A stretch of DNA of 64,000 nt from positions 62,001-126,000 of the forward strand of contig JAKSIK010000004.1 of assembly GCA_024398835.1 (NCBI GenBank). Direction: 5' to 3'. The stretch comes from Fibrobacter sp. GTDB taxonomy: Bacteria > Fibrobacterota > Fibrobacteria > Fibrobacterales > Fibrobacteraceae. The notes under the pieces were generated by a model. It was not told where the DNA came from. It saw only the letters and a program-made list of their open reading frames with translations, and searched no databases. Positions 43,924 to 53,596 of the stretch are shown here, in pieces (the first letter of the stretch is position 1; each line of letters opens with the position of its first letter). Made by a program: the position numbers and the translations under genes.

Positions 43924-44880
43924 ATGAAAATCGTCTTTATGGGAACGCCGGAATTCGCGGCGCACTTTTTGGAGCACCTGATGGATGCTGATTATGCCGA
44001 TGTTGTTGCCGTAGTCACACAGCCCGATAGGCCCGCGGGACGAGGCCGGGTATTGACGCCTCCGCCCGTGAAAGTGGCGGCCCTCGCCCACAACCTGCCC
44101 GTGCTCCAGCCGCTAGATTTGAAGTCGCCTGAATTTGAGAATGACCTCCGCGCCTTCGGTGCAGATTTGTTTGTGGTGGTGGCCTACTCGATTCTCCCGA
44201 AAAACATTCTTGGCGTTGCAAAATTCGGCGCCGTCAATGTGCACGGAAGTCTCCTCCCCAAATACCGCGGTGCCGCTCCCGTACAACGTGCCATTGCCGA
44301 CGGTCTCCCAGAAACAGGTGTTACAGTTTTCCGCCTGGATGAAAAGATGGACCACGGTCCGATTCTCGCCCAGAACAAAGTGGCAATCGACCATCAGGAT
44401 ACCACAGCCAGCCTTTTAGACAAGATGGTAGCGCCCGGCATTGCCGCTTTGGATGACGCCATCCACCAGCTGATGGAAGGTCGTGAAAAGGATTTGACCC
44501 AGGATCACGCCCAAGCCTCTGGAGCCCCAAAGCTGAAAAAAGAGGAAGGCATCATCGATTTCAATTTGCCTGCTCAAACCATCCACAACCGCATTCGCGC
44601 CTTCAACCCGTGGCCCGGCGGATATTCCAAACTCTGCGGCAGAACGGTTTACTTGAGAAAAACAGATGTGGTAGGGGTTGGCAGTTGTGGTTCTATTGCG
44701 GGCGCTGCAGATCTCGCCCCCGGCGCGGTGCTCTTCAAGGAAAACCGCTTTATGGTGGGGACAGGAAATGGCGTTCTGGAAGTTCTGGAGATACAGGCAG
44801 AGGGCAAGAAGCCCATGCCTGTGGCCGACTTTATGAGAGGCATCCAGAAACGGGAGGACTTGGTTTTTGATAAAGTCTAA
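43924..44880 (+). CDS. fmt: Methionyl-tRNA formyltransferase
   Basis: 318 aa from ATG 43924 (MKIVFMGTPEFA). It formylates initiator Met-tRNA using 10-formyl-THF. Family features: QPDRPAGRGR, NVHGSLLPKYRGAAPVQRAI, the catalytic-site D in LDEKMDHGPIL, and the C-terminal FNPWPGGYS. First gene of a five-gene run with rsmB, two exported proteins and polA. Confidence 0.95.
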   Translation: MKIVFMGTPEFAAHFLEHLMDADYADVVAVVTQPDRPAGRGRVLTPPPVKVAALAHNLPVLQPLDLKSPEFENDLRAFGADLFVVVAYSILPKNILGVAKFGAVNVHGSLLPKYRGAAPVQRAIADGLPETGVTVFRLDEKMDHGPILAQNKVAIDHQDTTASLLDKMVAPGIAALDDAIHQLMEGREKDLTQDHAQASGAPKLKKEEGIIDFNLPAQTIHNRIRAFNPWPGGYSKLCGRTVYLRKTDVVGVGSCGSIAGAADLAPGAVLFKENRFMVGTGNGVLEVLEIQAEGKKPMPVADFMRGIQKREDLVFDKV

Positions 44881-46174
44881 CGAACGCGCCGACGCTTATC
44901 GGGTACTGCTTCTGTGGCTCACAGAAGGCGCTTTCATTAAGGAAAGCGGTCTTTCTCCTTTTGCCATGGAACTTGCATTAGGCGTTTGCCGCAGGCACTT
45001 GTTGCTGGAGTACTTCATCAAGACCCTCACAAAAAAAATGCCACCGCTGGAAGTAAAAGTCATCCTCGAGATGGGACTGTTCCAGATGTTCTTCATGGAT
45101 GTGCCGGACCACGCCGCCATCAACACCAGTGTAGAACTTGCAAAGGCGGCGTCCCTTGGTGAGGGCGCCACGCGCCTCACCAATGCCGTGCTGCGTGCAG
45201 CCCGGCGGTCCGGCCTCCCGCAAATGCCGCCCCAGCGGGTAAGGCGCATCAGCATCGAGAATTCCGTGCCGGAATGGATTGTGCGCCGCTGGTTTGATGT
45301 CTATGGCGGAGACAAAGCGGAAACTTTGGCAAAAGCTACACTGGAGCGCCCGACGGAATGGCTCCGGGTAAACCTGCAGAAGACAACCACTGCAAAACTT
45401 GCAGAAGCACTTGGTTTCGGGAAAGACGCCGTCACTCTCTACGACCGCTACATCCAAGTCCCTCGCGACGCAAGCCTCAAGGCCCTCCTCAATTCTCCCG
45501 AATTTTCCGCAGGCCATTTCAGCCTCCAGAATCCTGCTGCATTCGAGGTGGTGAAACTGCTGGATGCAAAACCTGGCATGAGCGTCTGGGATGCCTGCGC
45601 AGCGCCCGGCGGAAAGACAGCTCTCCTCGCCGAGATGGACGGTAGCCTCCGGATCCTCGCCAGCGACAGCTCCGAAACCCGCCTGGAGAAGATGCAGGAT
45701 TTGATGACCCGCCTTGGCATCACCAATGTCAATACAGAATGTATTGACATCACCGCAGCTATTCGAGATGCGCAGCCAGCGATATTCACATCGTGCGAAA
45801 AAAACGCTGCACAATTTGACCGCATTCTTCTGGATGTGCCCTGCAGCAACATGGGCGTGATTTCTCGCAGGCCAGAATCCATCTATCGCCTCTCTCCCGA
45901 AAGCATCAAGGAACTCTCGGAACTGCAATTCCAGATTCTTGAGAATGCCGCAAAAGCTTTGAAGCCGGATGGCCGCCTGGTTTACGCCACCTGCAGCCCT
46001 GACCCGCAAGAGACAACGCAGGTCATCAACCGCTTTTTGAAAGCCCATCCCGATTTCAAGAAGGCGGGCGATGCGGTATTGCCCGGCGATGCTGTTCTCC
46101 CCGGCAACGAGCCTGGCGACGCGACCATCCCCCACCTGGACAGATTCTTCGCCCAAGCCCTGGAGCACAAGTAA
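44867..46174 (+). CDS. rsmB: 16S rRNA (cytosine-5)-methyltransferase RsmB
   Basis: 435 aa. TTG start at 44867 with GGGAGG 9 bases upstream, overlapping the fmt end by 14 bases. The N-terminal NusB-like RNA-binding domain (about 1-130) is followed by a SAM-binding Rossmann domain: DACAAPGGKTALLAEM, then DRILLDVPCSNMGVISRRPE with the motif IV Cys, and YATCSPDPQET with the motif VI Cys. It methylates C967-type positions of 16S rRNA. A small tandem DAVLPG duplication near residue 400 is specific to this copy. The stop overlaps the next ATG (TAATG). Confidence 0.92.
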   Translation: MIKSNERADAYRVLLLWLTEGAFIKESGLSPFAMELALGVCRRHLLLEYFIKTLTKKMPPLEVKVILEMGLFQMFFMDVPDHAAINTSVELAKAASLGEGATRLTNAVLRAARRSGLPQMPPQRVRRISIENSVPEWIVRRWFDVYGGDKAETLAKATLERPTEWLRVNLQKTTTAKLAEALGFGKDAVTLYDRYIQVPRDASLKALLNSPEFSAGHFSLQNPAAFEVVKLLDAKPGMSVWDACAAPGGKTALLAEMDGSLRILASDSSETRLEKMQDLMTRLGITNVNTECIDITAAIRDAQPAIFTSCEKNAAQFDRILLDVPCSNMGVISRRPESIYRLSPESIKELSELQFQILENAAKALKPDGRLVYATCSPDPQETTQVINRFLKAHPDFKKAGDAVLPGDAVLPGNEPGDATIPHLDRFFAQALEHK

Positions 46175-46773
46175 TGAAATTCCTAAAGAAAATACTTGTG
46201 CTTTGCGGCATGGTTTTTGCAACTTCCGCAATGGCCGCCGAGCCCTTGACAGAACCAAATCCCGCCGACGTAGCGTTTTCCCACGCCTTCATCGGAATCG
46301 AAGGAGGCGAAATCTACCCCTTTGGCGATTTGGTGGACGCCGTTGAAAATGCAAAATATGGCGGTTTCGGATTCCGTTACACCTATTGGGAAGACTTTGA
46401 CGGTTTTGTCCATTTCAATTACACCTATTTTAAAGTCCGGGCAGATGGAATTCCCTTCCCCGGAGTTCATCAATTTATCGGGCGCCTCGGTTTGGATTGG
46501 AAATGGAAAAGCATTCGTCCATTAGCTCTAGGGGCAGGATTCACCTGTAACTGGACAAGAGCCGACACCGACGACGAAGGCTTTTCAGGTCGGGGTGGAA
46601 TGCTTACGGACAACGAAACGGAATTCGGCTATTTCTTTCGCGGCAACGTTCCCTTCATTCGCTCTGAAAACTATCAAGTGGGTTTGAATGTGCTTTGGGA
46701 GAACCTCTGGACGCTTCCAGAACGCTCCAACATGCTTTCCGTGGGCGTCTATGTTGAAAGGAGGCTTTGGTAA
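46174..46773 (+). CDS. Exported beta-barrel-like protein, unknown
   Basis: 199 aa. A signal peptide (MKFLKKILVLCGMVFATSAMA|A) is followed by strands rich in alternating aromatic residues (GGFGFRYTYW, FVHFNYTYFKV, QFIGRLGLDWKW, EFGYFFRGNV), ending in Trp (YVERRLW). This is the profile of a small outer-membrane beta-barrel. No family is recognised. It is coupled by TAATG to rsmB before and to the larger exported protein after, so the two probably work together. Confidence 0.7.
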   Translation: MKFLKKILVLCGMVFATSAMAAEPLTEPNPADVAFSHAFIGIEGGEIYPFGDLVDAVENAKYGGFGFRYTYWEDFDGFVHFNYTYFKVRADGIPFPGVHQFIGRLGLDWKWKSIRPLALGAGFTCNWTRADTDDEGFSGRGGMLTDNETEFGYFFRGNVPFIRSENYQVGLNVLWENLWTLPERSNMLSVGVYVERRLW

Positions 46774-48470
46774 TGAAACAAATCCTCTTCGCCGCGATTT
46801 TCGCCCTACTTTTGATTCCGGCGGCAACGCATGCCGCAATCGACGCCGAAATGGAAGGCATGGAAGCCGTCAGTCGCGATGACGGGACCTTCCTCATTGG
46901 AGGGCCAACCTACCAATACAATCGCATTCTTGGCGCCGGCGGACTCCACACCGAAGGCGAACTTTGGACGCCGCAAAAACTCCGCCAGCGGCTGCTTTTC
47001 AACCGCATGTCCATCCTGCCCTCCTGGGACCCCATCGTCCCCTCTGTCTGGATAAAGACCGGAAACGAATTGGGAGACATGATTTATCAGGACTTGATTA
47101 CGGAAACAAATCGTCCCGATAACCGCACTCCCATTATGGAAGCCGGATTCCGCACACCCAGCTTCAAGGGATTCTGGGCAACAGCGCGCGGTTTCCAAGA
47201 TGATTATTATTCTGCCCGTACCGTCAATACCCGAAAAAAATGGGTGGACGACGAATTTTCCCTCTTTGGTGAAAACTGGCCCATGTTCAGTACTGTTTAC
47301 GCAGGCCTTGGCTTCACCAACAATTTCGTGAACGCATCCGTTCTTGCCGGCACAGAATACCTCTGGCTCTATACCGCATCCTCCCGCTGGATTCCCGTCC
47401 ACTACTCCCCGCGGGTTGAGGCTCGCATAGATATCGCAGGCCTCTCCCTCACCGCCGCCTATGAGGACGCCGAATACCAGAACTTCCAGAAAAAAGAGAA
47501 GGGCAATCGCAAGGAATGGAATGGTTCCGCTCTCTACTCCTGCGGCAGCCTCTGCAAAAACGGCATTCTAGACGGAAGCATCGGTGTCGCCTTCCGCACC
47601 GTAGAGGATTCTGGAATTGTATATACAAAGTTGGAAGACGATTTCGTCCTGTGGCCCTTCGCAGAACTCATCATCAAGCCCACCAAGCGCATTACCGCAG
47701 CCGCAAACTTTGGCGGGAACAACAAAGATTGGCTGGTACAAGACAGCATTGAATACCGGGCTCCCGCTCCTCAGAATGCAGGCGCCACCATCGGCATCAA
47801 AAACATTTCGGGCACGCGCCTCAATCCCCTCGCCGACGATGCAGAACTCTACGGGAAAACCACTATCGACCTGACACCTAGCGGGCAAATGAATCTTCTC
47901 CAAAGCTACATGCAGTTTGAAGACACATTGGGATTCATGTCCATCGGTGGCCGCGCAACGCTTTGGGCGGAATACGGCGCCGAGACCTTCGAGCCCACAG
48001 AGTTCATTGACGATGGTCCTCTCACCTATCGCAAAGGGGATGTGGCACGCATCAACGAATGGATCAAGGGACTTACGGGAGAAATCTGGCTCGGGCTAAA
48101 CTATCAAGAAATGTTCGCCTTCAAGGCCCTCGGCGGTTTTGAGCGCATCGAAGGTCCCGAGGAACGGTTTGAAGTGGAGCCTTCGGAATTCTTCACCGCA
48201 TTTACAGGCGATTGGCTGTTCCGCAAAAGCTTCCGCATTTCTCACTCGCTCCGCTATCGCAGTGATGCCGAATGGAATCTCCGCTCCGAAAATCCCTTTG
48301 TCGTGAAGGGCGACTGGTATTGGGACATGACGGTGGAGCAGCAATTCCCCAAGCAGGGACTTTTCCTGACGGGCACTTTGATTCATGCATTGACAGATGA
48401 AGCCATACAAATTCCCAACGGAGATTATGACCGCATCCGACTTGTCTGCACCATCAAAAAGACATTTTAA
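46773..48470 (+). CDS. Large exported outer-membrane-type protein, unknown
   Basis: 565 aa from ATG 46773 (TAATG overlap with the preceding stop). A signal peptide (MKQILFAAIFALLLIPAATHA) is followed by a mature protein full of amphipathic, aromatic strands (FWATARGF, SVLAGTEYLWLY, WAEYGAETF, EIWLGLNYQEMF, LFLTGTLIHAL). It ends LVCTIKKTF, whose final Phe matches the signal recognised by the BAM machinery. It is probably a beta-barrel of about 16-18 strands. No homologous family or substrate can be named. Confidence 0.7.
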   Translation: MKQILFAAIFALLLIPAATHAAIDAEMEGMEAVSRDDGTFLIGGPTYQYNRILGAGGLHTEGELWTPQKLRQRLLFNRMSILPSWDPIVPSVWIKTGNELGDMIYQDLITETNRPDNRTPIMEAGFRTPSFKGFWATARGFQDDYYSARTVNTRKKWVDDEFSLFGENWPMFSTVYAGLGFTNNFVNASVLAGTEYLWLYTASSRWIPVHYSPRVEARIDIAGLSLTAAYEDAEYQNFQKKEKGNRKEWNGSALYSCGSLCKNGILDGSIGVAFRTVEDSGIVYTKLEDDFVLWPFAELIIKPTKRITAAANFGGNNKDWLVQDSIEYRAPAPQNAGATIGIKNISGTRLNPLADDAELYGKTTIDLTPSGQMNLLQSYMQFEDTLGFMSIGGRATLWAEYGAETFEPTEFIDDGPLTYRKGDVARINEWIKGLTGEIWLGLNYQEMFAFKALGGFERIEGPEERFEVEPSEFFTAFTGDWLFRKSFRISHSLRYRSDAEWNLRSENPFVVKGDWYWDMTVEQQFPKQGLFLTGTLIHALTDEAIQIPNGDYDRIRLVCTIKKTF

Positions 48471-48489
48471 CTTTTAACACAGAACGCCT

Positions 48490-51339
48490 ATGCCTGAAAA
48501 AAATTTATTCCTCATCGATTCCTACGCCATGGCGTTCCGCATGTTCTATGCTTACAGCCAGAACCCGCTGGTGAACAGCAAGGGCGAAGACGTTTCCATG
48601 ATGCACGGCTACTGGGGTGCTATTCTCCGCATTCTGGCAAAGCACAAGCCCACACATTTTGCAATCGCCCGCGATGTAGCACACACCCTCACTTTCAGGC
48701 ACGAACTTTATCCGGATTACAAAGCCAATCGCGGTCCCATGCCAGAAGAAATGGCGGCCCAGATGCCGCTCCTTGGCGAATCCATGGAAGCCAGCGGCAT
48801 TCCTCTTTTAGCAGTGCCCGGCTACGAAGCCGACGATGTGATGGCAAGTACCGCCATTGCCGCCTACGAGGCGGGCTTCGACCACATCTTCATTGTCTCG
48901 AAAGACAAGGACATGTCGCAAATCGTGAACGACAGAATCCATCTGTACCAACTCACGAAAGGCGCCGACGGCATTGATTTCGGGCCCGAGCAGGTGCTGG
49001 AGAAATACGGTCTTCCGCCGGAAAAAATCCGCGATTATCTGGCCCTCATGGGAGACGCCAGCGACAATGTTCCCGGCGTGCCCAAGGTGGGGCCCAAAAC
49101 CGCCATCCAGCTCCTCACGGAATATGGCGACATGGACAACATCTACGCCAACTTGGACAAAATCACCAAAAAAGCGCTGCACGATAACCTGGCGAACAAT
49201 CGCGAGAAGGCATTCCTCAGCCGGGAACTGGTGACGCTCCAGACAAAGCGGGCCTATTCCGGAAACTTGGACGCCCTGGAATTCAATGGCATTCACAGCG
49301 ACACCCTGGCCGACATTTTTAGAGAGCACGAAGTCAACAGCCTCCTTCGCCTGCTGGAAAACGTCCCCAGCAAAACGGGATTTGTAAAGCCCGAAAGCGA
49401 TGCAAAAAGCGACGCCCCCATTGCGGCAAGTTTCCCAAAGGAGGAACTCCCCACCTACATCTGCGTGGACACGGATGAAAAATTTGAGGAGATGAAGGCC
49501 GCCTTTGAAAACAGCGGCACAGGATGCGAGACAGACTCCGCCCGCAGCACTGATAGCAATACAAAGTGTAATACAATCGGTATTGACACGGAAACGGACG
49601 GTCTCGACCCCATGCAATGCAAACTCGTGGGGCTCTGCATCAGCCCTGCCGAAAGCAAAGGCTACTACATTCCCCTGGGACACACCGACGACATCGGCTT
49701 CCCCCTAGAAATTCGCGAAGGCGGAAATTTTGATTTTGAAAAGACAAGGGGTTGGCTTGTTACGTTGTTGATGGATTCGAGCCGCAGCTTCATTTTCCAC
49801 AACGCAAAATTCGATTTGCACGTCATGGCGAGAGCCTTCAACCTCACGCAAAAGCAAATCAGCGCCATCAATGTGGTGGACACCCTCATTGCAGCATGGA
49901 TGCTCTCTCCCGGCTCAACAGGGCTCGGCCTCGACAATCAGGTGATGCAGAATCTGCAGCACGAAATGATTCCCATCGAGAATCTCATCGGACGCGGGAA
50001 AAATCAAATCACCTTCAACCGCATGCCCACTGCAAAAGCCGCGGAATACGGCGCTGAAGATGCCGTCTATACGCTACGCCTGTGGAAGCCACTCCAGAAG
50101 GAACTGCAAAAGCGTGATTACGAGAAGTATTTCTTCGAGCAAGAAATGCCCATGCTGAAGGTTCTCTATCAGATGGAATCCGTAGGCATCGCCATCAACG
50201 TTCCCACACTGAAGGAACTCAGCGCGGAACTGGAACGCCGCATCACCCATCTGGAAAAAGAAATCTGCGACATGGCGGGGCTGGAATTCAACATCGGGAG
50301 CCCGAAGCAGTTGGCAGAAGTCCTCTTCGATACCTTGGGCCTTCCTGAAATCAAGAAGCGGAGCACCGACGCGGCCGTCTTAGAAGAACTCAGCGCCCGT
50401 GCCCCGCACCCCATCGTCTTCGCGGTCATCGAATACCGCGAACTCAAGAAGATGCAAAGCACCTATGTGGCCGTGCTCCCTACCTTGGTGAATCCGGAAA
50501 CCGGACGCATCCACACCAGCTTCATACAGTGGGGCACCGCCACAGGCCGCCTCAGCAGTCGCGACCCCAACCTGCAAAACATCCCCGTCCGGAGCGACTT
50601 GGGCAAAAAAATCCGCGCCGCATTCGTCCCGAAAAATCCGGAGAAGGACACCATTCTCGCGGTGGACTATTCTCAGATTGAGTTACGCATGCTGGCCCAC
50701 CTTAGCGGTGACGAAGCGCTTTCCAACTCCTACAAGAACGGCGAAGACATTCACGCCCGCACCGCAAGCGCCATCTACGGCGTCCCTATGGACCAGGTTA
50801 CCAGCGACATGCGGCGCGACGCCAAGGTGGTGAACTTCGGCGTGCTCTACGGCATGACCGCCTTCCGCCTCTCCCGCGACCTAAAAATTCCCATGGGTCA
50901 GGCCAAAGACTTCATCGACGGCTATTTCGGGATGTACAAGGACGTGCAGAAGTTCATTGACAGCACAAAGGCGGCCGCCCATCGGGATGGCTACGTGGAA
51001 ACCCTTAGCGGCCGCCGCCGCTACATTGCGGGCATCGACAGCTCCGACCGCATGGAAAGCCAGATGGCGGAACGCATGGCGGTAAACACTCCCGTGCAGG
51101 GCAGTGCCGCGGACCTCATCAAGATGGCCATGATCCGCATTCAGAACCGCATCAACGAGGAACAGCTCCCGCTGAAGATGATGCTCCAGGTCCACGACGA
51201 ACTGGTGTTCGAATGCCCCAAGGACAAGGTGGAAGAAATGGCCGCCATGGTCAAATCCGAAATGGAAAACGCCATGAAGCTGAACGTGCCTCTGGTCGCA
51301 AGCGTGGGCTTTGGCGAAAACTGGCTCATCGCCCACTAA
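48490..51339 (+). CDS. polA: DNA polymerase I
   Basis: 949 aa with all three domains. The 5'-3' exonuclease (about 1-300) has YEADDVMA, SKDKDMSQIV and MGDASDNVPGVPKVGPKTA. The 3'-5' proofreading domain (about 360-560) looks active: IDTETDG carries the Asp and Glu, NAKFDLHVM and YGAEDAVYTL the other Asp residues. The polymerase domain has motif A DYSQIELRMLAHLSG (about 727), the O-helix RRDAKVVNFGVLYGM and motif C VHDELVFE (about 901). It follows the outer-membrane protein gene by 19 bases. Confidence 0.96.
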   Translation: MPEKNLFLIDSYAMAFRMFYAYSQNPLVNSKGEDVSMMHGYWGAILRILAKHKPTHFAIARDVAHTLTFRHELYPDYKANRGPMPEEMAAQMPLLGESMEASGIPLLAVPGYEADDVMASTAIAAYEAGFDHIFIVSKDKDMSQIVNDRIHLYQLTKGADGIDFGPEQVLEKYGLPPEKIRDYLALMGDASDNVPGVPKVGPKTAIQLLTEYGDMDNIYANLDKITKKALHDNLANNREKAFLSRELVTLQTKRAYSGNLDALEFNGIHSDTLADIFREHEVNSLLRLLENVPSKTGFVKPESDAKSDAPIAASFPKEELPTYICVDTDEKFEEMKAAFENSGTGCETDSARSTDSNTKCNTIGIDTETDGLDPMQCKLVGLCISPAESKGYYIPLGHTDDIGFPLEIREGGNFDFEKTRGWLVTLLMDSSRSFIFHNAKFDLHVMARAFNLTQKQISAINVVDTLIAAWMLSPGSTGLGLDNQVMQNLQHEMIPIENLIGRGKNQITFNRMPTAKAAEYGAEDAVYTLRLWKPLQKELQKRDYEKYFFEQEMPMLKVLYQMESVGIAINVPTLKELSAELERRITHLEKEICDMAGLEFNIGSPKQLAEVLFDTLGLPEIKKRSTDAAVLEELSARAPHPIVFAVIEYRELKKMQSTYVAVLPTLVNPETGRIHTSFIQWGTATGRLSSRDPNLQNIPVRSDLGKKIRAAFVPKNPEKDTILAVDYSQIELRMLAHLSGDEALSNSYKNGEDIHARTASAIYGVPMDQVTSDMRRDAKVVNFGVLYGMTAFRLSRDLKIPMGQAKDFIDGYFGMYKDVQKFIDSTKAAAHRDGYVETLSGRRRYIAGIDSSDRMESQMAERMAVNTPVQGSAADLIKMAMIRIQNRINEEQLPLKMMLQVHDELVFECPKDKVEEMAAMVKSEMENAMKLNVPLVASVGFGENWLIAH

Positions 51340-51366
51340 AATCGCTGTAACATCCATTAGTTTGTA

Positions 51367-51395
51367 TTGACCAAGAAAAGGTCGATAAGTATATT
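51367..51395 (+). promoter_or_regulatory. Sigma-70-type promoter of the cellulase gene
   Basis: TTGACC (51367-51372) and TATATT (51390-51395) with a 17-base spacer; AAGGAG (51434-51439) precedes ATG 51445. Confidence 0.75.
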
Positions 51396-51444
51396 AATAG
51401 GGAATGGATTGGGAGTTTCCAGAAACTCACCCCAAGGAGTGTTT

Positions 51445-53460
51445 ATGAATTTGAAATTTGCAAGCATCGCAGCCCTTCTCGTCGCCGGCGTTGCCATGGC
51501 CGCGGAACCTCTTCCCAAAGCAACCGAATTAGTCAGCAAAATGGGATTTGGCTACAACATCGGAAACACTTTGGAAGCCCCCAATGGTCCCACTAGCTGG
51601 GGAAATGAATTTCCTACCCAGGAACTCATCGATTCCGTGAAAGCGGCGGGATTCAACACGGTCCGCATTCCCTGCGCTTGGTACACCCATGCCGACACAA
51701 GCACAAACACCATCAATAGCGGGTGGTTGGATTCCGTCAAGACGGTAGTCGACTTTGTCGTCAATAAGGGCATGTACGCCATTCTGAACATCCATTGGGA
51801 TAGCGGCTGGATGGAAGAAAACATTGGAGAATCCGTAGACGACAACCTTAACAAGCGCCAGGCAGCCTTCTGGAAACAAATCGCTGAAAAATTTGCCAGC
51901 TATGACGAGCATCTGCTCTTCGCCAGCATGAACGAACCTGGCATGAACACTACCGATTTCACCGCAGCTAGAACAACGGTCCTCAACACCTATCACGAAA
52001 CCATGATGAAGACCGTTCGTGAAACAGGCGGCAACAATGCCACCCGCACCCTCATCGTTCAAGCTCCCTACACCGACGAAGCCAAAATGCTCAAATGGTG
52101 GAAGAACAATCTCCCCTCGGACCCCGCTGGCAGTGGCTACATGATGGGCGAATTCCACTTCTATCCCTATCAGTTCTCCCTCATGGATAAAGATGAATCC
52201 TGGGGAAAACAGTTCTATTACTGGGGTGAAGAAAACTTCTCCTCCACAGATACAGAGCGCAACACCCCCAAAGGTGCCTATGCAAGCCCCGAATACGTGG
52301 ATTCCGTATTTAAAGAAATTAAAGAGTCATTCGACATTCCCTTTGTCATCGGTGAATTCGGCGCCATCAAACGTCTAGGCCTTACCGGCGAAAACCTCCG
52401 CCTGCATTTGCAATCTCGCGCGGCTTTCTACGGCAAGGTGGCAACACTCTCCAAAAAATACGGATTCATTCCCGTTGTGTGGGATACCGGTGCTGAGAAC
52501 AATGGAAACATGACCATCATTCGTCGCAACAAGAACCGCGGCATTCTGGATTATGAATGCCTCAACGCCCTCCGACAAGCCTTTGGGCTTACCGCCTTTG
52601 AAGGAAATTCCATTGACGCTCTCGTAAACCAAAGTGTATCCAGTGATGATAAGGCACTCCATGTCTCCTTTGCTTCAACACGCACCGATTCCGCAGCAAC
52701 CGCAACCATCCGACTCAACATCAACAACGAAGACTGGTCCAAATACAAAGGCATTAGTTTTGACTTAAAACTCAATGGCAAAACAAACGGAACCGTGGAA
52801 GGAAACGAATACGAGTGGTCCAGCGTCACCCTATTCAATATGTCTGGCAATTGGAAGTGGGAGCAAGCCGTCTTAGGTAATTTCGAAGATTTTGATGCAG
52901 AAGGTAAACGGTACACCATCAGCTTTGACGGTTCCAGCTCCTCGAACATGAATTTCAACGACATCACAAAGGTCGTCGCCATAGGCATCAATATTCAAGG
53001 CACGCAAATCAGTGGCGAAGTCTATCTTGACAACATGCTCCTCCTGAAAGCGGACGGAACAGTGGACACTCTGCAAAACTTTAACAAGCAGATGCCAGAT
53101 ATAGAAGGAATTGGAGTAGGCGAACTCGTAAACACCGTATTTTCTACAACAGAAACTGATCCTAAACAAAAAGAAGACCCAAAAAAGGAAAATATTGCCA
53201 TCCAAAAACAAGGCTCTGCAACAAACCACCTGTTTGTCCGCACCCTCCCCGGTGCTGTGCAGGCGGTGTTCACCACAGCTAATAGCGGGCGCACTTCCGC
53301 AAAGCTCATGAACAGCCTCGGTCAGGTCATCGCGGCCCAAGACTTCAATGCAAAATCCGGCGCCAACGCGATACAGCTCGCCACAAGCTTCCACGGTCCG
53401 GCATTCCTCATCGTGAAGCAGGGCAGCCAGCAGTACACCGCCAAGGTGCTGCTCCGCTAA
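51445..53460 (+). CDS. GH5 endoglucanase with C-terminal CBM-like domain and surface tail
   Basis: 671 aa from ATG 51445. The signal peptide is MNLKFASIAALLVAGVAMA. The GH5 catalytic domain (about 25-380) has GYNIGNTLEA near its start, the acid/base Glu164 (SMNEPG) and the nucleophile Glu304 (FVIGEFGA). A beta-sandwich domain (about 385-540) resembles CBM11-type cellulose-binding modules. A Lys/Asp/Pro-rich linker follows. The last 75 residues (LMNSLGQVIAAQDFN...GPAFLIVKQG...AKVLLR) resemble the C-terminal tails used by type IX secretion or cell-surface sorting. It would hydrolyse cellulose or beta-glucans outside the cell. Confidence 0.88.
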   Translation: MNLKFASIAALLVAGVAMAAEPLPKATELVSKMGFGYNIGNTLEAPNGPTSWGNEFPTQELIDSVKAAGFNTVRIPCAWYTHADTSTNTINSGWLDSVKTVVDFVVNKGMYAILNIHWDSGWMEENIGESVDDNLNKRQAAFWKQIAEKFASYDEHLLFASMNEPGMNTTDFTAARTTVLNTYHETMMKTVRETGGNNATRTLIVQAPYTDEAKMLKWWKNNLPSDPAGSGYMMGEFHFYPYQFSLMDKDESWGKQFYYWGEENFSSTDTERNTPKGAYASPEYVDSVFKEIKESFDIPFVIGEFGAIKRLGLTGENLRLHLQSRAAFYGKVATLSKKYGFIPVVWDTGAENNGNMTIIRRNKNRGILDYECLNALRQAFGLTAFEGNSIDALVNQSVSSDDKALHVSFASTRTDSAATATIRLNINNEDWSKYKGISFDLKLNGKTNGTVEGNEYEWSSVTLFNMSGNWKWEQAVLGNFEDFDAEGKRYTISFDGSSSSNMNFNDITKVVAIGINIQGTQISGEVYLDNMLLLKADGTVDTLQNFNKQMPDIEGIGVGELVNTVFSTTETDPKQKEDPKKENIAIQKQGSATNHLFVRTLPGAVQAVFTTANSGRTSAKLMNSLGQVIAAQDFNAKSGANAIQLATSFHGPAFLIVKQGSQQYTAKVLLR

Positions 53461-53542
53461 GGTCCGGCGCGGTCACAACCGGGTACGCAATTACAGTTGC
53501 GACCGAAATAGATGCACCGCGCCCGAAATAAGCGACTATACA

Positions 53543-53576
53543 AAAAAATCCGTCGGCGCTAGCCGGCGGATTTTTT
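53543..53576. terminator. Bidirectional terminator between the cellulase and the next gene
   Basis: TCCGTCGGC-gcta-GCCGGCGGA stem with A6 before and T6 after. It serves the cellulase gene and the convergent gene at 53597. Confidence 0.85.
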
Positions 53577-53596
53577 CATTTCCACGAAAAGAAGTC

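Noticed and set aside
44978-46258. 426-codon minus-strand frame opposite rsmB
   Set aside because: RsmB motifs on the plus strand are complete; the antisense translation has no recognisable feature.
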